From Streptococcus intermedius SK54 = ATCC 27335 (GTDB lineage: Bacteria > Bacillota > Bacilli > Lactobacillales > Streptococcaceae), in NCBI RefSeq assembly GCF_000413475.1, contig NZ_ATFK01000001.1:487794-551793 (forward strand): a DNA stretch of 64,000 nucleotides, written 5' to 3'. The translations under genes and the position numbers were made by a program. Numbering within the stretch: the first letter of the stretch is position 1; every line of letters begins with the position of its first letter. This document shows positions 56,658 to 64,000 of this stretch, one piece after another. Under the pieces are notes generated by a model. The model saw nothing but the letters and a program-made list of their open reading frames with translations. It did no database searches and was not told where the DNA came from.

Positions 56658-58141
56658 AGACAATTTACCATCTCATCTTAAAAAATGGGATTAGAAACTA
56701 TAAGTTTAAGAACAGTCAATTAAGACCTAAAAATTCTCCTGAAGAAGAGAATAAAGGTTCTATTTTTGGCTATCGTTCTAAAGATGATATGGTTCATGCT
56801 ACTGGAGTCGTTTTAACCTCGTTAGAAGCGATTATAGAGAATCGAGATAGATTTACTCATTGGACACCAAATGTTTATCGATATGGAGCTTATAGTGACA
56901 AAAAACGACGAATTACACGAGGACACAATGAAGAGAATCTTAGACAAATTAACACCTTTTACATTGACTTTGATATTACTTCATCAGCTGAAGAAATGTC
57001 CTCTGGAGACATCCTGAATGTGGCAATGGATTTAGGATTTATGCCAACGCTCATTTTAAAATCTGACAAAGGTTATCAAGCTTACTTTGCACTGAAAGAG
57101 CCAGCTTACGTGACTGCTCATTCAAATTTCAAAGTCATCAAAGTTGCGAAAGAGATCTCTCAGAATTTAAGAAATCATTTTAGTAAACATCTTCCAGTTG
57201 ACTTAACCTGCAATCACTTTGGAATCGCTAGAATTCCTCGAACAGACAACGTAGAATTCTTTTTTGAAGAGTATACCTACTCGTTTGAAGAATGGCTTCA
57301 ATGGTCTATGAAACAGTCAGAATTTAGCTTTTCAAAACGGAAAGCAAATCTAACTGTTATCACAGGAACGGAAGGCAAAAAACAAATTGATGAGCCCTGG
57401 TATAGAATGCTGATGAATGAATCAAATATCAAGGGAGCTAAAGCCCTGATGGGAAGAAACAATGTCTTATTCACTTTAGCGCTTGCGAACTATTCATCAG
57501 GTGTCTCTCAGGGCGATTGTGAGATAGTTTTGGGACAATTCAATGCAGGATTGGACGAACCACTCTCTCAGGACGAATGTCTGAAGATTGTCAAAAGTGC
57601 TTATTCTGGGAAATACGAAGCTGCTAGTAGAGATTTTGTTCTCTTGCTTTGTAAAGCTTGGGTGGATAAGAAACTAACAACTAGTGATCTTTTTATTCGA
57701 CAAGGTTGGAAGAAGTTTAAGAAACCTCGACAAGCAAGAAAAAATAGTCATCTGCATGAATGGAAAAGTGATGTCATGAACTATTTAGAAAGTCTGTCAC
57801 AAGATACTGATCCATTTCTTCAGACGACAAAGAAAACGATACGAGAGGAACTATCAATTCCAGAAAGAAGTTTAGATAAGGTATTGAAAGTTTTGAAGAA
57901 AGAACAAAAAATCTTTTTGAAAGTAAAATCTGGTCGAGGTGGAGGTATTCGAATTGCTTCTATCAAATCTGTTCTTTTATCTGTTATTCAGATTAAAAGA
58001 GAGCGTCAGGAAGCTTATTTTGCCAATATAGCCACTTTCTTTGAAGAAAGATTAGGATTTATCCAACAGGTACTTCAAAGAGCAGAGATGGCTTTTAAAC
58101 AGGTTCAAGAAGTCTCTTTGTTTGAGGTTGACGTAGGCTAG
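56648..58141 (+). CDS. Primase-type replication protein with AEP-like and PriCT domains
   Basis: A 497-residue protein. The AEP catalytic signature is YIDFDI (D107, D109), followed by ILKSDKGYQAYFAL and NHFGIARIPRTDN. A primase C-terminal (PriCT-1) helical domain spans about 260-330 (NNVLFTLALANYSSG ... AYSGKY). The end is rich in basic residues and has a winged-helix-like part. Such proteins replicate ICEs and plasmids. It makes the element likely to replicate autonomously for a time. Confidence 0.82.
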   Translation: MQLETIYHLILKNGIRNYKFKNSQLRPKNSPEEENKGSIFGYRSKDDMVHATGVVLTSLEAIIENRDRFTHWTPNVYRYGAYSDKKRRITRGHNEENLRQINTFYIDFDITSSAEEMSSGDILNVAMDLGFMPTLILKSDKGYQAYFALKEPAYVTAHSNFKVIKVAKEISQNLRNHFSKHLPVDLTCNHFGIARIPRTDNVEFFFEEYTYSFEEWLQWSMKQSEFSFSKRKANLTVITGTEGKKQIDEPWYRMLMNESNIKGAKALMGRNNVLFTLALANYSSGVSQGDCEIVLGQFNAGLDEPLSQDECLKIVKSAYSGKYEAASRDFVLLLCKAWVDKKLTTSDLFIRQGWKKFKKPRQARKNSHLHEWKSDVMNYLESLSQDTDPFLQTTKKTIREELSIPERSLDKVLKVLKKEQKIFLKVKSGRGGGIRIASIKSVLLSVIQIKRERQEAYFANIATFFEERLGFIQQVLQRAEMAFKQVQEVSLFEVDVG

Positions 58142-58151
58142 ATCGAAAACC

Positions 58152-58198
58152 CGCAAACTCCCATTACATTATATCTAGGATACCGTGAGGGATTTGTG
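58152..58198 (+). promoter_or_regulatory. Hairpin just after the primase gene; possible origin or transcript end
   Basis: CGCAAACTCCC (58152-58162) can pair with GGGATTTGTG (58189-58198) with one bulged C and one G-U pair. The 26-base loop is AT-rich. No T run follows, so a terminator is doubtful. Its place directly behind a replication gene makes an origin of replication or transfer worth testing. Confidence 0.35.
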
Positions 58199-58251
58199 AG
58201 CAGAAAAATAGATGTAAAAAAATAATAATCTATTAGTAGGAGAATATTTCT

Positions 58252-58440
58252 ATGCTAGAAAAACTAAGAAAGAAGATAGAACAAAATCTTTATCAGCTTA
58301 TAAACATAAATAAGAGCTTAGGAGAACTTTGTAAAAGTCAATATGAATTATTGCTACATACTAGTTCTACTGAAGAGGATTTTGTAGCTTTAAATAATGA
58401 TATAAGATTCATTATTGAATTATATGAAAAGGAAGGTTGA
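58252..58440 (+). CDS. Mobile-element hypothetical protein (62 residues)
   Basis: A helical, charged small protein behind GTAGGAGAA. No known domain. Ends four bases before a possible start of the next reading frame. Confidence 0.6.
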   Translation: MLEKLRKKIEQNLYQLININKSLGELCKSQYELLLHTSSTEEDFVALNNDIRFIIELYEKEG

Positions 58441-58448
58441 GAGTAATT

Positions 58449-59240
58449 ATGAAATCAATTCTAAGGTATCCAGGAAGTAAATGGAACCTAGCACATAAGA
58501 TTATTGAATTGTTTCCAGCTCATAAGAGCTATTTAGAACCATTTTTTGGAAGTGGAGCAGTTTTATTTAATAAACCTTCAAGTTCAATTGAAACGGTTAA
58601 TGATTTGAATGAAGATGTCGTAAATTTGTTTCAAGTGATTCAAAGTTGTCCAGAAGAGCTGACTAAAAAAGTATTTTTAACTCCTTATAGTCGAGCTGTT
58701 TATGATAGAGCTTGGGAATTTCGTCCAAAAGATGAAGTAGAAAAAGCTCTTAGTTTCCTCATTCGTTCCATGATGTCACATGGTTTTAGAAATACAGAGA
58801 AATCAGGATGGAAGCGAGATGTTAATGGTCGTGAACGATCTTATGCAGTTAAGCATTGGAATGAATTACCTGGAATTATTCAAGAGGCAGCCTTGCGCTT
58901 AAAAGAAGTTCAAATTGAAAAGCGGCCAGCATTAGATTTAATTCAAGAATTTAGTCGGAAAGATGTTTGTATGTATGTTGATCCACCATACGTATTAAGT
59001 ACCAGAGCTAGAAAACAATATACTGTTGAGATGGAAGATAAAGATCATATAGAACTTTTAGGAGAATTGAACCAGTCTAAGGCAAAAATATTACTTAGCG
59101 GTTATGATAGCGAACTTTATAATAAACGGTTATCTAATTGGGAAAGAATAGAGTTTGCATCGCTGGCAGAGGGTGGTCTGAAACGAGTAGAGGTTCTTTG
59201 GATGAATTTTCAGCCTAATAAGCAGCTAGAACTATTTTAG
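58449..59240 (+). CDS. DNA adenine methylase (Dam, D12 class)
   Basis: A 263-residue alpha-class N6-adenine methyltransferase: PGSKW (9-13), EPFFGSGAV (about 31-39) for SAM and the catalytic DPPY at 178-181. The D12 class usually methylates GATC. ATG 58449 is used; an in-frame TTG at 58437 is possible. It is followed 10 bases later by an HNH nuclease gene. The pair could be a small restriction-modification system or host-defence evasion cargo. Confidence 0.9.
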   Translation: MKSILRYPGSKWNLAHKIIELFPAHKSYLEPFFGSGAVLFNKPSSSIETVNDLNEDVVNLFQVIQSCPEELTKKVFLTPYSRAVYDRAWEFRPKDEVEKALSFLIRSMMSHGFRNTEKSGWKRDVNGRERSYAVKHWNELPGIIQEAALRLKEVQIEKRPALDLIQEFSRKDVCMYVDPPYVLSTRARKQYTVEMEDKDHIELLGELNQSKAKILLSGYDSELYNKRLSNWERIEFASLAEGGLKRVEVLWMNFQPNKQLELF

Positions 59241-59250
59241 GAGGTTATAC

Positions 59251-59610
59251 ATGACGATTAAGCGTAAACATATATCAAAAACAATGAGGTTACAGGTGTT
59301 ACAAAAATACAATCATCATTGTGCATATTGTGGATGTGAGATAAGTTTTAAATCTATGAGAGTGGATCACTTTTTGCCACTTCAAAAAGGTGGTCTAGAT
59401 GAGGAAGGAAACTATATGCCAGCTTGCCATCAGTGTAACCATTATAAATCTGTATTTACGATTGAACAGTTTAGAAACAATTTAAAGTCCGTTCACGAGA
59501 GATTACTTCTTCCGTTCTTACCGAGATTATGTGAAAAATATGGAATTATTGCAATCAAACCATTTGATGGAAAATTTTATTTTGAAAAATTAGAGGAGAA
59601 AACAAAATGA
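59251..59610 (+). CDS. HNH endonuclease family protein
   Basis: 119 residues with two zinc-binding Cys pairs (C24/C27 and C59/C62) and the catalytic DH (D39-H40), N54 and N63 of the HNH fold. Its immediate position after the Dam gene and AGGAGG site indicate co-expression. It could be the restriction partner of the methylase, or a nicking/homing nuclease for the element. Confidence 0.85.
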   Translation: MTIKRKHISKTMRLQVLQKYNHHCAYCGCEISFKSMRVDHFLPLQKGGLDEEGNYMPACHQCNHYKSVFTIEQFRNNLKSVHERLLLPFLPRLCEKYGIIAIKPFDGKFYFEKLEEKTK

Positions 59611-60158
59611 AATTAAAAATAAATAGAGATTTATTTGCATCAGCTTTTGTGAGAAGTACAATTCTTTTCATTGTGCTTGGTATCATTAGTTATTGTCTAA
59701 TAGATATTTTTGCTGCTAATAAAATTCAGAATAACAATATTTATCGGATTGTTCGTCTGACAAGTCAAACTCAAGGCATTGGAACCAAAAATGAAAAAAC
59801 AGTTTATACAATTACTCTGAGTCAGTATGATAAAAATAAAGATGTATTTACTATTCCTATCAATTTGGAAACCTATACCAAACTTCGTTGGTATTCTTCT
59901 CCTTTAAAAGTCAATTTCTTGTCAAGCACTTATGTTACTTATACATCTAAAGCTGGTTTCGGTACAGTAGATGATAAAATTCACTTTATTTCTACAGCTC
60001 CGGAATTGAGAGAAAAATATGCATATTCCTACTGTTTTCTAATTATGATAAGCTATTTCCTTACTATCACTTTGATCTATATTGTAGAGAGTATTGATAG
60101 GGATAGACTTGCTGAAGACAGTGAATTGGTAAAAATATACAAGGAGGAAAACAAATGA
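59607..60158 (+). CDS. Membrane protein of the element, two helices
   Basis: 183 residues with a helix near the N-terminus (STILFIVLGIISYCLIDIFA) and one near the end (YSYCFLIMISYFLTITLIYIV), and a beta-rich middle that would be outside the membrane. ATGA overlaps join it to both neighbours. A transfer-module role is possible. Confidence 0.65.
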   Translation: MKLKINRDLFASAFVRSTILFIVLGIISYCLIDIFAANKIQNNNIYRIVRLTSQTQGIGTKNEKTVYTITLSQYDKNKDVFTIPINLETYTKLRWYSSPLKVNFLSSTYVTYTSKAGFGTVDDKIHFISTAPELREKYAYSYCFLIMISYFLTITLIYIVESIDRDRLAEDSELVKIYKEENK

Positions 60159-60358
60159 AATATATTATCTTTAGCTTTTTATTAGGGGACTATGTTCGTG
60201 ATAGTGAAGAGAAGATTTTGGTTTTTGAAAGTCAAGGATTGGCTTGTCAGTATATTCAGAAGCATTACCACAAAGAAGAGCCTATTTCGACAACTAAGAA
60301 GTTTACTTGTTTGTCAAATTATTATGATGCACCGTTTCGGTTTCATAAAGTCAGCTAG
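60155..60358 (+). CDS. Mobile-element hypothetical protein (67 residues)
   Basis: A small protein overlapping the previous stop by four bases behind AGGAGG. It contains IFSFLLGDYVRDSEEKILVFES and a Cys pair, without a recognised family. Confidence 0.6.
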   Translation: MKYIIFSFLLGDYVRDSEEKILVFESQGLACQYIQKHYHKEEPISTTKKFTCLSNYYDAPFRFHKVS

Positions 60359-60373
60359 AAAGAAGGAGTAGAA

Positions 60374-60805
60374 ATGACTGAAAAGAAATATAAAATTCTT
60401 CGTGGCTATTATTTAACAGGCGTAGGTCAAGAAGAAGATGCTAATTATTTTAAAATGGATGACCAACATTCTGATTATGAATTTATTGCTGAAGGAGATA
60501 TTTGTTTGACTTTCTATCAAAACCAAGACGTCATTACAAGTATTCCTGCTTTAATTCGAGTAGATCATATTATTAAATCAGACAATGTTGTATCTAGTCT
60601 ATTGAAAGCTGAAAAGAATGATCATCTTCCAATGCTTCCAATTGTTCATATCTTTGATTCTTTTGATCCAAAGCTCCAAAAGAAAATGCAAAATACTTTT
60701 CAAGTATTAAACAGCCAAATAAAAGAATTGGCTCAATTTAAAATGATTCAAGGCAATTTATTTGATTTTCTTGAAGAAGAAGGAGGGAATCATGATGAAA
60801 AATAA
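60374..60805 (+). CDS. Mobile-element hypothetical protein (143 residues)
   Basis: Soluble, acidic, with no recognised domain. A GAAGGAG site precedes the ATG. It overlaps the thioredoxin-like gene by 14 bases. Confidence 0.62.
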   Translation: MTEKKYKILRGYYLTGVGQEEDANYFKMDDQHSDYEFIAEGDICLTFYQNQDVITSIPALIRVDHIIKSDNVVSSLLKAEKNDHLPMLPIVHIFDSFDPKLQKKMQNTFQVLNSQIKELAQFKMIQGNLFDFLEEEGGNHDEK

Positions 60806-61217
60806 ACTAATGTTTCTGATCGGAATATTTGGATTAGTTTTATTGTTTGGTATGGCTATTTATAGCGGTTTCCAGTTTGATACCCCTTATGACAGTCATT
60901 TAACTCAAAAGCAATACAACGATGTAGTACTTGAGCAAAATGTTCAGCTTGTCTTTTATAAAAAGACTTGTCCTTATTGTCAAGCTGCTAAAAATGCAGT
61001 GATTAAAGCTGCTAGTAAGAGTGATTATCCAACGTTTTATATCAATATTCAAACGAAAGAGGGACAAAAATTAGTGCATCAATATGAGGTAAAAAAAGCA
61101 GCTACCGTAGTCTCTATTCGTAAAGGAGTTATCAAGTCTTACTTGTATGCTAAAAAGAACAACAAGGGAGATTTCGCAGCTAATAAACAAGCAATAAAGG
61201 AGGCATTCCGTGAGTAA
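60792..61217 (+). CDS. Membrane-anchored thioredoxin-like protein (CPYC)
   Basis: 141 residues with an N-terminal membrane helix (about 5-26) and a thioredoxin-like domain whose active site is C60-P-Y-C63. ATG 60792 is preferred because GGAGGG lies six bases upstream; the frame extends further back. It may assist folding or disulfide steps of surface transfer proteins, or act as a bacteriocin-like transport accessory protein. Confidence 0.8.
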   Translation: MMKNKLMFLIGIFGLVLLFGMAIYSGFQFDTPYDSHLTQKQYNDVVLEQNVQLVFYKKTCPYCQAAKNAVIKAASKSDYPTFYINIQTKEGQKLVHQYEVKKAATVVSIRKGVIKSYLYAKKNNKGDFAANKQAIKEAFRE

Positions 61218-61419
61218 TTTATTTAATTTTATCGGGCATGTTATCACAATGTCTGCTCTGCTGACAGCTTGGTTTTTTCCACTTTTTCATGTGACGATTA
61301 TTCGGAACTTTGAACAAGAGAAACGAATCTACAGAGCTTCTTTAGTGTTGATGATGCTTTTAAAAATCATTTATCCAGATAGTAAAATTCATCTTCGTGA
61401 GTGGAGGCAAGAAAAATGA
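61210..61419 (+). CDS. Small membrane protein of the element (69 residues)
   Basis: The GTG start at 61210 lies behind AAAGGAGG, overlapping the previous stop. One clear helix (ITMSALLTAWFFPLFHVTII), then a basic tail. Transfer-module small proteins have this shape; the function is unknown. Confidence 0.65.
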   Translation: MSNLFNFIGHVITMSALLTAWFFPLFHVTIIRNFEQEKRIYRASLVLMMLLKIIYPDSKIHLREWRQEK

Positions 61420-62429
61420 TAGATACAATAAAACAATTGATTAAACAACTTCAAGAAAGTGCAGTTATTCAATTCTTTTACAGAATAAAAGAATGGTGTC
61501 AAGAAAATGTTGTGAAGCGAAAATTGATTACTTTTTCATTTCTGTTAGCTGTCTGGAGTAGTCTGTTATTAGGCGCTATTTTTTCCCCGCAGCGTCAAAC
61601 CTTTACAACAGACCAACTTGCGACTAAGCGAGTATTTGAAAACGGAACAGGAGAAATTAGTTTAGTTAAACAAATCTATTCTCCAAAAACAGGAGTGATT
61701 GTTCTTCAGTTTGAAACAACGGATTCTACTTCATCTATTGCACGTGGAATAGATAGTAAAAGGTTAAATTGGAAACTATATGCACAACATAAATCTTCTG
61801 ATACAAGTATGGAAGTAATTCCAATTACTGATAAAAAAATATCCGTCATTATCAAAAATGTTCCGAAAGGTTTTGGAGCTTTTGCGATTGATATTAAAAA
61901 TAATAGAGTGACTACAAATCAAATTGATGTAGATATTTCTACGCCATCTAGTTCATCAGATGATGATTTTAAAGGCTTCAAACAAGAAGATAAATCTTCA
62001 GAAAATGTGGTTCAATTTTTTGTCACTCCACAAAACAAAAAAATGGAAATAGTAACTGTTAAAAATATTTCTCGTGAAGAATTTGCTCTTCAAGAAATTG
62101 AAGAAGAAATTGGTTTTCAAAAAGAGCAGATGAAGAAATTGACTCAATCGATAAAAAAACTAAAAGAACTCATCAAAGATAATGAGTCTTCTAAAGAAAG
62201 CTTGCTGACAGAAGCAAAATATTTATCAGGTGATGACTTAACCAAGAATCAAAAAGACATTGAACAGATTGATTCTGATACAGAAACGAAGAATCGTTCT
62301 ATTGAAACAGCTAACCAAAATATAGACATTTTAAAAGAAAAAACAACTTCGTTAGAAAAGAAGAAGGCAGCTGTCAAAGATGGTACATTTGAATTTTCAA
62401 GTCCGATAGAGACTGTAGAGATGAAATAA
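61416..62429 (+). CDS. Membrane-anchored coiled-coil protein of the transfer module
   Basis: 337 residues: cytoplasmic N-terminus, one membrane helix (about 40-60), an extracellular beta-rich region and a long heptad-rich coiled coil (about 225-325). ATG 61416 follows GTGGAGG; a GTG 15 bases upstream is less likely. It resembles TcpC/VirB8-like or lytic-accessory membrane proteins in outline only. Confidence 0.7.
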   Translation: MIDTIKQLIKQLQESAVIQFFYRIKEWCQENVVKRKLITFSFLLAVWSSLLLGAIFSPQRQTFTTDQLATKRVFENGTGEISLVKQIYSPKTGVIVLQFETTDSTSSIARGIDSKRLNWKLYAQHKSSDTSMEVIPITDKKISVIIKNVPKGFGAFAIDIKNNRVTTNQIDVDISTPSSSSDDDFKGFKQEDKSSENVVQFFVTPQNKKMEIVTVKNISREEFALQEIEEEIGFQKEQMKKLTQSIKKLKELIKDNESSKESLLTEAKYLSGDDLTKNQKDIEQIDSDTETKNRSIETANQNIDILKEKTTSLEKKKAAVKDGTFEFSSPIETVEMK

Positions 62430-62458
62430 CAAAATGCGGAAGTAAAGAGGTAAAAATT

Positions 62459-62827
62459 ATGGAAAAAATATATGGAAAACTCGCACCAAAAGGACAACAA
62501 CCTATTAGAAAACACCGTGTAGTATTTACAAGTACAAAAGGATTGTTTAGAAAACAAAGATGGGTGATGTTAGACATTGATGAAAATGGAATAACTTATA
62601 ATAGTGAGACTGGACATACAGGGGACATGTTTTCTTCAATGTATCTTGCTATAGGGGAAATTATCATAGATGAACAAGCTTTTACAATAACCATTAAGAA
62701 GCCTGTATGGGATGATCATAAAATTTATGTTATTGATCTAAAAAGACTAGATGGAGATTTATGGAGTAACTTCACAAAAATCAAAGATACACTCATTGTT
62801 TTTGCCGGAAACAAGTTGGTCAATTAA
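62459..62827 (+). CDS. Mobile-element hypothetical protein (122 residues)
   Basis: A beta-rich soluble protein (VVFTSTKGLFRKQRWVMLDID ...). No family recognised. Good AAAGAGG site before the ATG. Confidence 0.65.
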   Translation: MEKIYGKLAPKGQQPIRKHRVVFTSTKGLFRKQRWVMLDIDENGITYNSETGHTGDMFSSMYLAIGEIIIDEQAFTITIKKPVWDDHKIYVIDLKRLDGDLWSNFTKIKDTLIVFAGNKLVN

Positions 62828-62850
62828 GTTAGATTGAAAGGAAAAAAATC

Positions 62851-63684
62851 ATGAAAAATTACACTCAAAAATGGAAAGAACTAAATAAGAATGGAATCAA
62901 ATTATCATTGATTTGTGGTTTGAACTGGCTGATAAAATTCTTGTTTAAGGGACAATTTTATCTTTTCTCAGCTGTTTTTTTAGGATTGCTGACTTATTAC
63001 ATGCCGCAAGATATCCAATTATTTACAGTAAGAGTTTTAGAATTAATAGTCATGCTTAAAATAACGACAGATGTTATCTATACGATTTTTTCAAAAGAAA
63101 TTAGACGGATGAAAAACCCTCTTCTGTTAGGAGTAATGTCCTTATTCTTTCTAGCTGGTAATGTCTATATTAAACAACATACTTTGACAGAATTTTTGGT
63201 CAATCGTTTCTTTACGTTTTGGTTCATTAGTCTTGTTTTGACAATACTGGTAATTGTCATCCAACCGAGATTATTTAAGGTCCATCTCTTCAAAAATGTG
63301 CTCAATAAAACTTATTTAGGAATCCGAAAAACAACAGATGAGCTACCTCCAGAGTGCAATTTTTACACAGATGCGGATGAAAAAGATGCGGACAAACGGA
63401 TGAAAATGATGAACCAACATGTGATCAAAAAAACGTATCAGGGAGTTGTCGAATTAAGTTTTCTAAATAGAGAAGTAATTACAGGTATCAGTTATAAAGC
63501 AGTGCCATTTGAGAAAGAAAAGGAACGGGCTTTTATGGATGTAGACACGATTTATTATCCTGTTTTTAGGGTTTATCCATTTGGAATTGAGGAAGATTTT
63601 GGTCACATACTAATTAAATTTAAACTTAGTCGAAAGGCTGCTTTTACAAAAAACGCTGAAGGTTTACTGAAGAAAGATTTTTAA
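62851..63684 (+). CDS. Multi-spanning membrane protein of the element (277 residues)
   Basis: Four membrane helices in the first half (about 20-130), then a soluble charged domain with MMNQHVIKKTYQGVVELSFLNREVITGI. It may be an inner-membrane component of the conjugation apparatus. Followed by a terminator. Confidence 0.7.
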   Translation: MKNYTQKWKELNKNGIKLSLICGLNWLIKFLFKGQFYLFSAVFLGLLTYYMPQDIQLFTVRVLELIVMLKITTDVIYTIFSKEIRRMKNPLLLGVMSLFFLAGNVYIKQHTLTEFLVNRFFTFWFISLVLTILVIVIQPRLFKVHLFKNVLNKTYLGIRKTTDELPPECNFYTDADEKDADKRMKMMNQHVIKKTYQGVVELSFLNREVITGISYKAVPFEKEKERAFMDVDTIYYPVFRVYPFGIEEDFGHILIKFKLSRKAAFTKNAEGLLKKDF

Positions 63685-63695
63685 AATATGCTGCT

Positions 63696-63727
63696 CCCTA
63701 ATAATTATATTAGGGGGTGTCTTTTTA
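63696..63727 (+). terminator. Terminator inside the element
   Basis: A perfect 8-bp stem, CCCTAATA (63696-63703) with TATTAGGG (63708-63715), loop ATTA, then GTGTCTTTTTAT. Confidence 0.85.
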
Positions 63728-63731
63728 TATT

Positions 63732-63769
63732 AAAATAATTTTTATTTTTGTCAAGTTAAAAATTATTTT
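63732..63769. repeat. 13-bp perfect inverted repeat, AT-rich
   Basis: Arms 63732-63744 and 63757-63769 are exact reverse complements with a 12-base loop containing TTGTCAAG. It may be a second terminator, a regulator site or an origin-like element between two transcription units. Confidence 0.6.
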
Positions 63770-63845
63770 TCTGATTTGTCCCATTAAAAACTAAAAAAAG
63801 AATATCTCTTATACTAAATAAAATAGAATATAAAGGAGTGCTAAA

Positions 63846-64000
63846 ATGGCAAAAAAGAACATCAATAAAATTAAATCAGAGCTTGAAGAAGCAAAGGCAA
63901 AAGTTATCGCTTTGGAAGCAGAACAGAAACTTGCGGAAGAAACTCTTCAAAAAGAAATTGGAAAAATTTATATGCAAATTCAATTCAAAAAAGATAAAAA
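63846..64000 (+). CDS. N-terminal part of a coiled-coil element protein (cut by window edge)
   Basis: ATG 63846 behind AAAGGAG begins MAKKNINKIKSELEEAKAK and continues as a highly charged helix for 51 complete codons to the window end. Such helices occur in element-encoded small proteins. Its full length is unknown. Confidence 0.75.
   Translation, partial: MAKKNINKIKSELEEAKAKVIALEAEQKLAEETLQKEIGKIYMQIQFKKDK

Overview
The window looks like a Streptococcus chromosome of about 40% G+C. The neighbourhoods rplU-prp-rpmA, lspA-rluD, thyA-folA-clpX-engB and rapZ-yvcK-whiA are all of Firmicutes/streptococcal type. Extended -10 promoters (TGnTATAAT) are common and the ribosome sites are strong (GGAGG). 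Class III fbp and ppdK together suggest an oral streptococcus of the sanguinis/anginosus type rather than pneumococcus. I cannot name the species from sequence alone.

Layout. 1-5176 is a gluconeogenesis switch: divergent ppdK (cut by the window edge) and ccpN-like regulator, then the PPDK regulatory kinase and fbp. 5300-7660 holds a cysteine desulfurase and thiI. 7768-11821 is a type III restriction-modification island whose mod gene sits behind a 5-bp repeat tract, a short leader reading frame and a hairpin that covers its ribosome site. 11923-13062 is the L21 leader and rplU-prp-rpmA. 13225-15508 is a persulfide/rhodanese operon with a CsoR/CstR-like operator and a broken first gene. 15644-28858 is mostly housekeeping (deacylase, LysR regulator, lspA, rluD, a CLC channel, thyA, folA, clpX, engB) mixed with small hypothetical genes. 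28981-34353 has a glucosaminidase, an FNT transporter and a heterodimeric ABC exporter. On the minus strand, 34471-36296 is an antibiotic-resistance-type ABC-F protein with an elaborate attenuator leader, and 36381-39405 is a GlnPQ-type amino acid importer. 39914-52250 holds uvrB, a small lipid/nucleotide/HAD group, hemW, ndk and rapZ-yvcK-whiA. 52396-54963 is an AdcR-controlled histidine-triad/leucine-rich lipoprotein (Slr-like).

From about 55100 to the right edge the window enters an integrative/conjugative element. It shows tightly packed AT-rich small genes, a primase-type replication protein, a Dam methylase next to an HNH nuclease, a CPYC thioredoxin-like membrane protein and several membrane or coiled-coil proteins of transfer-module type. 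No integrase or relaxase lies inside the window, so the element type is open. A 5-prime remnant of what may be a VOC-family gene just before it may mark the junction.

The two most notable signals are regulatory. First, the mod leader combines a phase-variable (AGCAG)8 tract, a 37-codon frame ending in TAATG at the mod start, and a 15-bp hairpin sequestering the mod ribosome site. Second, the ABC-F leader combines a 7-codon peptide (MYKKSIA), two terminator-like hairpins and an 11-bp complementary segment that could act as antiterminator. Both are read directly from the sequence; their function is inference.
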